From contig JAYESD010000001.1 in assembly GCA_036927565.1 (NCBI GenBank), positions 74,729,751 through 74,793,750 on the forward strand: a stretch of 64,000 nucleotides of DNA, read 5' to 3'. Each line of letters starts with the position of its first letter. Within the stretch, counting starts at the first letter, position 1. Shown here piece after piece: positions 31,301 through 40,665 of the stretch. The notes beneath the pieces were generated by a model, which was given only the letters and a program-made list of their open reading frames with translations, had not been told where the DNA came from and did not search any database. A program made the position numbers and the translations under genes. This DNA is from Tuctoria greenei. Lineage: Eukaryota; Streptophyta; Magnoliopsida; Poales; Poaceae.

Positions 31301-32854
31301 AGCCGCAAGTCCCATGTCAACAATCTTTCCCTCACCACAATGGAAGGTAAAGAAGGACAGAGTCTTTACTTGGTTCCATATGCAGCACTCTACAACCTAG
31401 CTCTCATTCCTACCATCAGGGAGGATATTGTAGCAGCTCAGAAGGAAGACAAGGGGATGTTGCATATTCGACAAAGAATGATAAAGGGGGAAATGAAATG
31501 TTTCCATAGTGACAAAGAGGGTACCATCTGGTTTAACGACCGTATAGTAGTACCCCGAAACATGGAACTTAGAAAGAAGATACTGGACGAAGCTCATTTG
31601 TCCAAGTATTCCATTCATCCGGGAAGCAACAAGATGTACCAAGATTTGAAGAAGAAATTCTGGTGGACTCGGATGAAGAGAGAAGTAGCTAAATACGTGT
31701 CCGAGTGTGATACGTGCCGGCGAGTAAAGGCCGACCATATGAAGGCAGCTGGACAGCTTCAACCTTTAAGCATACCGGCTTGGAAATGGGAGGATATCAG
31801 TATGGATTTCATTGTTGGGTTGCCTCCCACTCTCCATAAACACGACTCCATTTGGGTGATCGTTGACCGATTGACCAAATCGGCTCATTTCATACCGGTC
31901 CGCATGGCATACGATGCGAGGCGATACGCGGAAATTTATATCTCCAGAATAATATGTCTACATGGTGTACCCTGTACCATCATCTCAGATCGTGGAGCTG
32001 TATTTGTTTCGCGATTCTGGGAGCATCTCCACGCTGCACTGGGAACCAAGTTAATTCGGAGCTCGGCCTATCATCCTCAGACCGATGGTCAGACCGAACG
32101 GGTGAATCAAGTGCTAGAAGACATGCTTCGTGCCTGTGCCATCCACCAGGGCAAGAACTGGGATGATCATCTACCTTTGGCGGAGTTTTCATACAACAAC
32201 GGTTACCAGGCTAGCATCCAGATGGCGCCCTATGAAGCTCTCTATGGCCGAAAGTGTCGCACACCCTTGAACTGGTGCGAATCAGGTGAACGGGCAGTGT
32301 ACGGCATCGACTTAGTAAATGACGTCGAGGATCGAGTTCGCACTATTCAGGCGAATCTCAAAGCTGCTCAGTCTCGTCAGAAGAGCTACGCGGACAAACG
32401 ACGTCGACCTCTTCACTTCGAAGTTGGAGATCAAGTTTATCTTCGGGTATCCCCTATGAAAGGTATCCATCGATTCGGAATGAAAGGGAAGCTAGCCCCA
32501 CGTTTTATTGGGCCATTCGCAATCCTGGCACAATGCGGACCTGTGGCATATCAATTAGAGTTACCACCGTCACTTTCAGGGGTTCACAATGTGTTCCACG
32601 TTTCTCAGTTACGAAAGTGTCTTAAAACTCCCGCTGATGTCCGCATAGAGGATTTGGAAGCTCTCCAACCAGATCTCACCTATTCCGAGCATCCAGTTCA
32701 GATCATCGATGAAAAGACTCGCACCACAAGAAGCCGCACCTTGCATTTCTATAAGGTTTTGTGGAGCAACCACAGTGCGGAGGAAGCCACGTGGGAAAGC
32801 GAGGAGTATCTTAGAACGAACTATCCGGACTTATTAGCGGCATATGTTCGATAG
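28331..32854 (+). CDS. gag-pol: Gag-Pol polyprotein of element C, chromovirus, intact (1507 aa)
   Basis: Single ORF. The frame opens at 28289, but MVRTR at 28331 is the better start because the gags of B (MVRTRA) and D begin the same way. Approximate residue order: Pro-rich N-terminus; gag core about 95-270 (DNWLRTIEGKFGLL, AGAWWANYLA); CCHC zinc knuckle about 346-359 (CFTCGRTGHFAKDC); aspartic protease with LFDSGAS about 420; reverse transcriptase with FIDDILVYSK about 735; RNase H from about 883 (DASGIGLG, YTDHKSLKYIF); integrase HHCC zinc region about 1090-1135, catalytic core Asp about 1157, Asp about 1219 and Glu in QTERVNQ about 1256; GPF-like segment about 1393; chromodomain about 1453-1503 (VLWSNHSAEEATWES). 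It makes particles, copies the RNA and integrates the cDNA. All catalytic residues are present, so it is probably functional. There is no separate pol start, so Gag and Pol are one frame. Confidence 0.96.
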   Translation: MVRTRTASEVGGSSGGQGDDTPPPGQNTPQTQPPPPPPTTLPRSLAEVLAAVLGSRDEQTELLRTLVQHSSRQGGRQDDRPRQQFQSSYSDFSSTHPPVFTEADEPLDADNWLRTIEGKFGLLAVTEQQKTLFAAQQLQGSAGAWWANYLAARPAGHVVSWTEFREAFRAYHIPPGIMRRKLQEFLELRQEGRSAYEYSKSFNHLAQYAQDQVNTEDRKRECFYRGLNPKLKDKLALFNRGNFNDIVNAAIMQEDATRELSSDKKKRGAPQSSGGGAPQKYRMVYRSPSSQRWQPPSRPPMFRGRQFNNGGFRPQQQQGMVPRALPPPPRAPGFRPPLRIGQTPYTCFTCGRTGHFAKDCPQNRQSGGQSSYQGANQPRNQPKKLATRPGNIHHLAIEDVPEGAPVLTGTFSIFNQPVVILFDSGASHNVISKSFVVKSQLPVISTKTPYVISTPAGKTVTNKLVPGIPLNLDGTIYLTSFLILEHQKLDIILGMAWLQYHGAILDIVPRKIYLNSPLHQPQVLNLENIIPLDPSTHNTEVMELKDIPVVCEYPDVFPEDLPGMPPERDIEFKIELAPGTVPISRPPYKMAPKELAELKEQLTELESKGFIRPSSSPWGCSALFVEKKDKTLRLCVDYRPLNAVTIKNKYPLPRIDILFDQLVGAKVFSKMDLRSGYHQIRIRPEDISKTAFSTRYGLYEYLVMSFGLTNAPAHFMYLMNSVFMPELDKFVVVFIDDILVYSKSEEEHAQHLHIVLQRLRDHQLYAKFSKCEFWINQVPFLGHIISAEGIAVDPSKIKQVLKWESPKSVHEVRSFLGLAGYYRRFIPSFSKIAKPMTELLKKGQKYVWTEACEAGFKALVKHLTTAPVLAQPDTTKAFEVFCDASGIGLGCVLMQERRVIAYGSRQLRNHEQHYPTHDLDLAAVVLALKMWRHYLLGNLVHLYTDHKSLKYIFTQKDLNMRQRRWLELIKDYEIEIHYHPGKANVVADALSRKSHVNNLSLTTMEGKEGQSLYLVPYAALYNLALIPTIREDIVAAQKEDKGMLHIRQRMIKGEMKCFHSDKEGTIWFNDRIVVPRNMELRKKILDEAHLSKYSIHPGSNKMYQDLKKKFWWTRMKREVAKYVSECDTCRRVKADHMKAAGQLQPLSIPAWKWEDISMDFIVGLPPTLHKHDSIWVIVDRLTKSAHFIPVRMAYDARRYAEIYISRIICLHGVPCTIISDRGAVFVSRFWEHLHAALGTKLIRSSAYHPQTDGQTERVNQVLEDMLRACAIHQGKNWDDHLPLAEFSYNNGYQASIQMAPYEALYGRKCRTPLNWCESGERAVYGIDLVNDVEDRVRTIQANLKAAQSRQKSYADKRRRPLHFEVGDQVYLRVSPMKGIHRFGMKGKLAPRFIGPFAILAQCGPVAYQLELPPSLSGVHNVFHVSQLRKCLKTPADVRIEDLEALQPDLTYSEHPVQIIDEKTRTTRSRTLHFYKVLWSNHSAEEATWESEEYLRTNYPDLLAAYVR

Positions 32855-32902
32855 ATCCTTTTTCCTTTGCCTTCTTTTGTAATCTCGGGACGAGATTCTT
32901 TT

Positions 32903-32915
32903 AAGGGGGGAGGAA
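32903..32915 (+). other. Polypurine tract of element C
   Basis: AAGGGGGGAGGAA immediately before the 3' LTR start TGTAAAACC. It is the primer for plus-strand synthesis. Confidence 0.92.
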
Positions 32916-35900
32916 TGTAAAACCCCACTTTTATGGCATGTTAAGTTCATATGGGTTTTGTGATCAACTATTTTGGATCTCCAATATAATGGTACACATG
33001 AACTATGCCATCCAAAACTTATCTTGCACTCTTTGTTAGATTCTTTTATCATAGGTATTGGACTTCACCATGAATCCAAATTATATTCTATTCACCTTTT
33101 AAGAATAAGAATTTTTGGATAAGGATTAGTAAGCAATGCACAATGAAGCCCTAATAAGCTCTAAACCAAATATCCAAATTAAGGGCTCTAAATTTTTCCA
33201 TGAGCTCCTAAATTCCTCAATAGCATGCTTACAAAGTTTCAAAATTTTAGAAACTCATCTACTATTTTTATTGAGGTGCTTAGCAAATTTGAATCAAATT
33301 CAAATCTGAATTTTTAATTCTTCTCCAACTTCTTTAAACATAAGAATTGAATTCACCATTGTGTTCAGAATAATTCATTTGCCATCTCCACAAAATTTCA
33401 TGATTTTTGGAGTTGATCTTCTATTTTTAAATGAATTAGTAACTGAGCTGTGGGGAGAATCACTGGACAGTGGGCCCCACATGTCAGCTCCCCTTTTAAA
33501 CGGATCAGCTCAACCCCGACACCTCTGCACCGCCGCGCCCCCGCTCGACACCGCGCGCGCATGCAGCTCCAGCGAGCTGCCTGCCTGCTCGCCGCGGCTC
33601 TATAAAAGGCCGGCCGAAGCTCCTTTTAATCCTCATCCCCGATCACAGCTCCACTGCCTCGCCATTTTTCTTCCGCCGCGCGCCATCGCCGCCGCTCGCC
33701 ACTGCTCCGCGGCGTGCCGCCGTTCCACGCCGTTTCAAGCCTAGCTCCAAAGAGCAAAAAGGTGCGCCTGATCAAACTCTAGCTCATGGTACAAACCGTT
33801 TCCCTTATCGTTGAAGCCTGAGCAAGATATTGTTCGTTTCCTCTACGGCCGAGGGTAGATAGCTAGCTATGATTTCATGTCAAATTCCTTTTCGGCAAGC
33901 AATCATCCTTTTCAATTACTTAGAGATAGTTTCTATAGGCCCTAGCGATCCTGTCTGAGCAAAAACCTTTAAGGATCGTCAAGCAACGGCTCTGAATTTC
34001 GAGTTTTGCTCGCCGCCGGTAGAAAACCTCGGTTCACCGTCGAACTCATGATTCCCGGCAACTCACTCCCCTTCTGCGCCCATATCCTTGAACTCCATCA
34101 TCCCAGAAAGGTTTTGGATGCAATTCCCAAGTGATTTGAGCTACTCTATAGAGAGTTCTATGATGCCCGAGCGCTCATCGCCGCCACCGCCGTCGCACGA
34201 CCTTTTCCGGCGAGTTTCAAGACCCACTGACCTCACCATCGTGCTCAGCGACCCAAAAACCCCCAGGCGGCAAGTTTCCGCGATTCTGGTGCGTTGGATT
34301 GGCCGGCGGCGAGGCTCGCCGGAGAGCACCGCCGCGGGAACCCCGCGCGCCGCCCGCGTCGGGAGGTAGAAGACGACGCGGCGGGTCCCGCGTGTCAGCG
34401 GCGGTAAATCCCGTCGGATCAGGTGTGGCCACAGGATTTGCTGTGGCTACGCGGTGGGAATCTGTGGCCCCCGTGTGGTTTAAATACTATTGGTTCATTT
34501 TAAAACAGTGGGGCCCACGAGTTAAATCAAATTAGGAAATTATTCCAGATTAGGCTCCAACTTAGAAAATCCATAACTTTCTGTAGGATACTCCAAAATT
34601 CTTCAAACAAATTTTGTTCGAAAGCTCTTGAGCTCTAGTTTCTGTCAATGCCAATTAGGTTCTGTGAAACCCAGAGTTAAATTCTGTAGAAAATAATCTT
34701 TCCTAATGCAAGTGCAATTTTTCCAGACAAGATAACCACGAGAAAAATCCCCAAAATTCACATAAAATTTATTGTCCTAATCTCGATTATCAGGCAAAAT
34801 TTGGGAGCCATAGCACCTGTTCAACTCTCTGTATAATTCAATTTCCTTTTTCAGTTACTGAATTTTCACAGCTATTAGGTTGCTTTATTAGGTCCCAAAA
34901 TTTTACTGAGTCTTCCTTTAGTCATACCCTAGCTCGTGTTAAAGTCTTGGATTTAATTAACCTACTATACTAGTCCTCAATCAGTTACAAACTAAATATT
35001 GATTTAATGTCTAGAAACTCAAATATAAAGTAAATTCAGAAATTCTTGCCGAATCATAAATACAATAACTCCTTCCCCACAGCTTAGAAAATTATGAAAA
35101 CTAATTTTGCTAAGACCAGAACCACTCCCTCCATCTTGATTATCAACTGTTAGCTAGGTTCAAGCTACAGTTTCCTCTCGGAAATTTTTGGAAGTTGATC
35201 TGCTTGCCATACTTTCGGAGACCACAATATGCTATGATCATCTCCTGTTCTTTGCAAGAGCTTTGATCATATTCCCTAGTATCTACCATCGAAGTTCCAA
35301 AGCCAATCAAAATCCCTGTCATATAGTGATCACCATGAATTAATTTATGGTCTTAAAATAAATAAATTTCAAAGTCATTTATATATCCATGTTATCTGCA
35401 TATCGTATAGTGACCGAAGTCGAGGAGGAGCCAGAAGCCTTGGAAGAGAACCTTCCAATTTTTAACTCAGAACCTGACCTGCAACAAGGCAAGCCCCGGT
35501 TTGCATTTAAGTCGTTTATGAGCTTTTGCTTTATCACTATGATGAGTAGTATATGAATTGTGCATTACGTCTAGGGTGAATGATACTCCACTTGCATGAC
35601 CAAAAATCCCAGGGGTTTATTTGGCACGAGTTACAGTTTGACCTGTAGTAACTGCTTTGCTAATGCATAGGAAATCCGGTAGAAGTCGAGTAGTTGGAAT
35701 CTACTCGCAAGAGATGTATCTCACAGGATTGGTTGGATAGAAAATGGCTTAATATAATGAAATTGAGACCGGGCAGGGAATGGCTAGGAAGCAGCGAGAA
35801 GTGAGTCTCGGTCGCATAGCTCTGCCTGTGTCGATTAAGGCCCGCGTCGTGTGCGGCCCCTTCGGACAAGCTTGAATTGTACCGGCAATATAATGGACAT

Positions 35901-36945
35901 ATGGAATCCAATAAACTGATGTAACTTGATAACTGGGATGTTGAGACCCATTAACTCACCATCGATAGGGGTGGGTTGAGGACAGTAAGGTGTAAATCGG
36001 TCGGCGGACACATGAGGTGTTCCGTGCGGAGACCTTCTGTTTGCGGAGGTGAGACGGGCTCAGCATTTGAGTTTCTTGTGAAAGGTGGCCATATACGCCT
36101 AGTACTGAAGTGTTATGTAGGTACAGGTGTGCTCGCTGACACTTCCGAACGACGTATGTGTCGTGTTGTCCGGGTGTGTCTTGATTGCAATCACTGTCCC
36201 TCGCAGTAATAGAGTACCACTTGTTCACTGAGCGGTGACGTAGTAAATACTAAAGAAGTCAGGAAAGTCATATGATATTGAATTATAATTACTTTGCAAC
36301 TTTGTTTGATCTAGAGATAGTATAACTAACGATTTACAATTTCCCCATACTTTAGCTGTAATAGCATTATGTGCTTTGGGCATGTCATATCATCGGTGAA
36401 GCGTTTCTTGTTTGATTGTGGAGCCCATGATGTGCCGTGCTCAGAGAATGTCATTTGCTACTTAAAACTTGGTTATAAGGATCCACTTGTAGGCGAGTTA
36501 TTTATGCTATTCCTTACCTATGTTTAGTGTCCCCGTGCATCTGTCTAGTGAGACGGTTAAGTCTTGCTGAGCCTTAAGCTCACGTTTGCAGTTAACGAGT
36601 TTTTGCAGGTTACCCCTTTGAGGATGGGTTTGACAATGAGGCAACACCCCCTCCAGGGTGTACAGCCGAGTGGGAACCCTGCACGCCGCCATAGTTTGAG
36701 TGTTGCTAGTGCAAAGTACCCCTGGCATGGAAAACTTTGCTTTTTGCATAGCTAGTGCTGAGAGCGTAGCTATGGTATGTATATATTTCTTTACATCCGC
36801 TAGTATTGTGAAAACTTCCGCTGTGTATTAAATAAAAGACCTGGTCTTGTACTTTATTCTGGTTCTATTCTTGTAAACTGTTGGGTGTCGCATCGCACGA
36901 CACCACCCAATGAGATCCTCGGATGTGTGGATTCCGGTCCCCACA
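32916..36945 (+). repeat. 3' LTR of element C (4030 bp)
   Basis: Nearly identical to 20998-25028 (offset 11918, then 11917). Differences seen by eye: A at 21132 against C at 33050, C at 22760 against T at 34677, and one C fewer in the C/A run near 34250. The TATA box, poly(A) signal and U5 hairpin are all repeated. Confidence 0.95.
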
Positions 36946-36950
36946 TATAT
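36946..36950 (+). repeat. Right target-site duplication of element C (TATAT)
   Basis: TATAT follows the LTR end CCCCACA and matches the five bases before the left LTR. Confidence 0.92.
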
Positions 36951-37357
36951 TCCCTACCAAGATCCGCATACAAGCCTTATTTAGAGGTAGGATGAATTTT
37001 GGCACAATGCCTTGGTGAGGAAATAATTTCAATACAAATAAAGGAGAGACCGAGATAATCAAATTGAGGTACTTAGAATCTAAATTGAACTCTTTGGAAT
37101 TTGAGTGGAACTTGATTTCTAGGATATGTGTGATCCGTTTGATGTTCTATCTCTGAACCACCCATGAAGAGGAGAAGGCATAAGCCCCATAAAGTCTTGA
37201 GATGGGTGAAGTACCACGCCAATTTTTGCAATACTAGGTAGAGTATTTTGTTCTACACATGGTACTTTTAAAAAATAGAACATTGTAGCAACTAATGATC
37301 ATCAACCTAAAGTCCTGACTTTGCTCAAGACGAGCAAAGGATATACTTGGGGGAGTT
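36951..37357 (+). other. Internal 3' end of element F with polypurine tract
   Basis: The sequence continues from 20992 across the element C insertion. It ends with CAAGACGAGCAAAGG and CTTGGGGGAG (37346-37355), the characteristic Athila/Tat-type 3' end and PPT, two bases before the LTR start. No coding motif is recognised. Confidence 0.6.
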
Positions 37358-38904
37358 TGTTGACGAATGTTATATACAAATTTCACCCGTCAATATAACT
37401 CAATTATGTGAAGGAATTGTCATTTCTTGCACACATCACCTTTATATTTGACCTATTTCCACTTGTCCTGGGAGAAATAGTGCATGCAGGGAATTATTGT
37501 AGGAAATGAGATAAAAGAGGGGGGCAATCCTATAAAATACCATCCCATCCAATCAAGTGACGACATGTGGTACCACATGGATCAAATGGCCCACAAACAG
37601 AAGTATCGGAGGCCGTCCAACGGTGTATAACCCATATCAGTCAATGGGACCCACCTGGAAATCACCCCGAGGAAGCACACAGGAATTGGTCCAAGTTTCT
37701 GTTCGGCCGACTAGGGGGTTTGACCGACCCCTTACTAGTGCCAAACTTGGTTAGATTCCACGTGCTGACTCCCTGTGGTGCCCTGATCACGATCAAGACC
37801 GATTCGCGCGCTTTTGGTTGCGGGAACCGACCCTTATCCACCTATAAATAGGACCTCCTACCTCACTTCACACACACACCACTTGAGTATTCATCCATTG
37901 TGTTCACTATTCTTCGTAGGTTTAGAGGAGTGTAGGCTGTAGAGAGGAGAGCCTCTAGTCCATAGTCCAAATAGGAGAGGAGTAGAAGGAGTCTCTTCCC
38001 AATTCCTAATTGGGAAAGGTATGGCTCTCATATTCCTATTTTTATTCGTGACTTTGCTCTTAATAAAGATGTTATATTTAGTCTTCTATTGCTCATATAC
38101 TTGGATGATGTGTTTCTTGTTTGATTGTGGATTCCATATATGTTGTAGGAGTAGTATTTATAATTATGCCATACCATTCTCATTATATCATCATAAACAC
38201 TACAAACCCCCACAATAGTCTAATTAGCTACGACATCATTATTTTAATATGAATAACTTATGCTATGCATTAACATTGGTTCAATGATAATTTAGCTCAT
38301 TGCCTTAGGATGTCTTGTGCCTAGGCTCTTAAGGTTATTACTTAATATGCTAGCATAGTGCTAGGATAGATGAGTAGCGTTGAATGTCTCGTAGACCCAC
38401 GGATTGAAGAGGTAGGTAGTAGGTGGTGACAACCCTATCTGTCCTTTGTATTCCTTCACGTTCGGCTATGCCACATGATCTTGGCGGGAGTCGTCCTAGT
38501 GTTGCTAGGGGTAAACCCGTACCTGATGTGTTAATCCACTTTGCATGAGGCTTCATAATTGATACGGTCATGAGTAACTAACTTAGGCTATGTATATGTA
38601 CATTAGAAGCACAATAGGAGTATCTACCTAACTCTTAGACTAGTCCCTCTTTACCACATTTACCCCTTTAGGATAGAATGCTCACGTGTGTGTCACACTA
38701 TCTCCAATTATCATTTGTGCATCCTTGCGAGAACCTAACCTAGACCAACCTAGCCTCTCCATTTGATGATTTCTTTGCTTCCACCTAGCCTTTATTTGGG
38801 AGAATGTAAATGACACCCATTGAGAATACTCTAAAAGGTAAATGCTACATCGATAGATTTTGTGCGCTTGCGGATTTACATATGTGATTTAAGAACTATC
38901 AACA
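37358..38904 (+). repeat. LTR of element F, Athila-like (1547 bp)
   Basis: It starts TGTTGACGAATG after a PPT and ends CTATCAACA before a PBS, so the ends are inverted TGTTGA/TCAACA. It has a TATA box (TATAAATA, 37843-37850). The part 38380-38904 is the inverted counterpart of 63628-64000, which marks F and E as members of one family in opposite orientation. It has both a PPT on its left and a PBS on its right. Confidence 0.75.
37843..37850 (+). promoter_or_regulatory. TATA box of element F LTR
   Basis: CCTATAAATAGGACC, a strong plant TATA context about 485 bases into the LTR. It supports plus-strand orientation of this LTR. Confidence 0.7.
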
Positions 38905-38912
38905 AGCATTTC

Positions 38913-38930
38913 TGGCACCATTGCTAGAAA
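38913..38930 (+). other. Decayed Asp-tRNA-type primer-binding site right of the F LTR
   Basis: TGGCACCATTGCTAGAAA against the Athila/Tat PBS TGGCGCCGTTGCCGGGGA: 12 of 18 match, and all six differences are C-to-T or G-to-A, the pattern of methylated-cytosine decay. It is eight bases after the LTR end. Confidence 0.6.
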
Positions 38931-39345
38931 TGAATTGTTAGTAGTGCACTGGAAATATCAACATTGTCCTAATTAATTATATGGGTCCATAAACATGGTA
39001 ATGAATTCAAAATACAGGGTATACTAATCTCTTATTTGAGCACATTGCAATGTTTAATTCAATTGAGTTGATTTTAATTTTAATTTTCATGAATACATTA
39101 AAATCTTCAACTCAAATTGCAGTGAATCACCAAGAGCAGGGGATAAGAGATTCTAATCGACGTTGTGTAGAGAAACAGGCCCGAGAGGGGGCCATCCACA
39201 GGTCGGTCGAGCCAGGAGGTCGGCTGACCTCTGGCTGGCTCCCCTGATGGTCCGCTTTGTCATGTCATATCGCATGTATGTCTGCGACGTGTTTATCTGT
39301 GAGAAGAGTGATCTAAACGTTGTGAGATCGCGGAGGGACTCCTCC
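38931..39345. other. Non-coding stretch between element F PBS and element E 3' end
   Basis: AT-rich leader-like sequence to about 39120, then a GC-richer piece (39160-39345) ending in CTCCTCCCCCACAC. Read on minus, that end is a purine tract (GTGTGGGGGAGGAG) that may be the PPT of element E. I cannot place E's 3' LTR with confidence. It seems lost or truncated at the junction with F. Confidence 0.35.
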
Positions 39346-40665
39346 CCCACACTTGTCCCTGGAAACTTTATTTGATACAAAACAAACTTAATGGGGAACT
39401 TTACCGATGTTAGATTAACCGATAAGTTACTTTATTGAATAGAAAATTGGGGGTGCTTACATTATTGAATTACAAAACATTAGAAATAGTAAAATAAGCA
39501 AACTAACGGGTAAGCACCCAATTTCCTAATGGGATGTCTAATCATGGTGCCTTATAGTTGCCGAGCATCCCCATGGCCTTGCACAAGCGCTTGATTTTAG
39601 CGTTCATGGCACGGCGTACACAATCAATCTCCTCCGTAAGGGCATGAATATCATCTTTTAATTCACCCTCTTGACGTGTGCTTCGGCCACCATGCATGCT
39701 AGCCTCTTGTTCTCCAAATGGAGATTTTCTATCTCCTTGGCTAGTTTCACCGCATCGGCACGGGGAGAGTTCTCACCTCTGCTTTGATATTGGCCCGAAG
39801 GCCTTTTTATAGCAGGTGGTGAGAGGTGACGCCTCACCCTGGAGGGAGACGAGCCCGTAGATTCCTCCAAGCTAAGTTGTCCACACGCTTATAGAGTCCA
39901 TTTCCATAACCCTTCAGCGTTCTCATGCCTTGGATTATGAACAGGTCATTTGCGGGCTACGACGAGGTACAAGTTGGTGACTCATAGTGGTGGCTCACTA
40001 CATCGCCGTTCTTCATTTTGAGAGTGCCTGTGTATTTCACACCAGGCTGGATCGTGGGACGGAATTTGTCTTTCGCATGGAAAAGACGAGTCCCAACAGG
40101 CTTGAGAGCCGCCGTTGTTGGAAGTGGCGTACGAGTACGTGACTTCATGGGCACTTTATGTTGTCAAAGCGACGGTGCCACACTACGACGTGCTGGTCTA
40201 CGTCCGTGGGGAATCGCAAGAGGTGGGATCGCGGCGAGAGGTGCCACGTCCAAAGCCATCACGACCTCATTGGCCATGTTGGAGTAATTGTTGGTAGGTG
40301 TAGGTTCCCCGCTGAGGTTGAAGGTGGAGCTGGAGGACGCATGGGGAATGATGCTTTGCCATTGCTGGGCATATTGGATTGGACGAGGTGGAAGATGGGA
40401 GAGGATGTTTCTTTCTAGGAACAGTGCGAGTTTCCTTTCTGTTCATAGCTTTTTCATGTTGCTGAGGTGGAGATAGGAGCTATCGAACCGAGGGCTCCGT
40501 TGGGATAGCACGGGGGAGATAACTCGCAGAAACAAAACCCTGGTGGTGCCAACCAGAAGTCTGCATTCCTAGTGTGGACCCCGTTTGGTTTGTTGTTTTG
40601 TGGGTTGTTTCTGTGGGCCATAAAGATCAGTTTTATAATGTGCCCACATGCTGGACTTCGAGGAA
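39346..40665 (-). other. Element E 3' region after pol
   Basis: Minus-strand sequence downstream of integrase. Two short open stretches are seen (39870-39658, with a helical LAKEIENLHLENKRLA segment, and 40154-39957), separated by stops. In some Athila elements an env-like ORF lies here, but I see no membrane segment or other support and make no call. The rest holds nothing recognisable. Confidence 0.35.

Larger units (their letters stand above)
20998..36945 (+). mobile_element. Element C: complete young chromovirus (15.9 kb), likely autonomous
   Basis: All parts of a full-length Ty3/gypsy element are present: LTR 20998-25028, PBS 25033-25044, leader, accessory ORF 26995-27960, gag-pol 28331-32854, PPT 32903-32915, LTR 32916-36945, and a TATAT TSD. 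The LTRs (4031 and 4030 bp) show only two substitutions and one 1-base indel by eye. Gag-pol is intact with all catalytic motifs. The chromodomain and long LTRs fit the Tekay/Del lineage. The unusual part is the intact sense ORF between PBS and gag, absent from related elements B and D in this window. Confidence 0.95.

Noticed and set aside
28368..32192. Several shorter ORFs in other frames over gag-pol
   Set aside because: Shadows of the 1507-codon polyprotein frame.
39658..40154. env-like gene of element E
   Set aside because: Only short, interrupted open stretches are seen. There is no signal peptide or membrane segment, so position alone is not enough.
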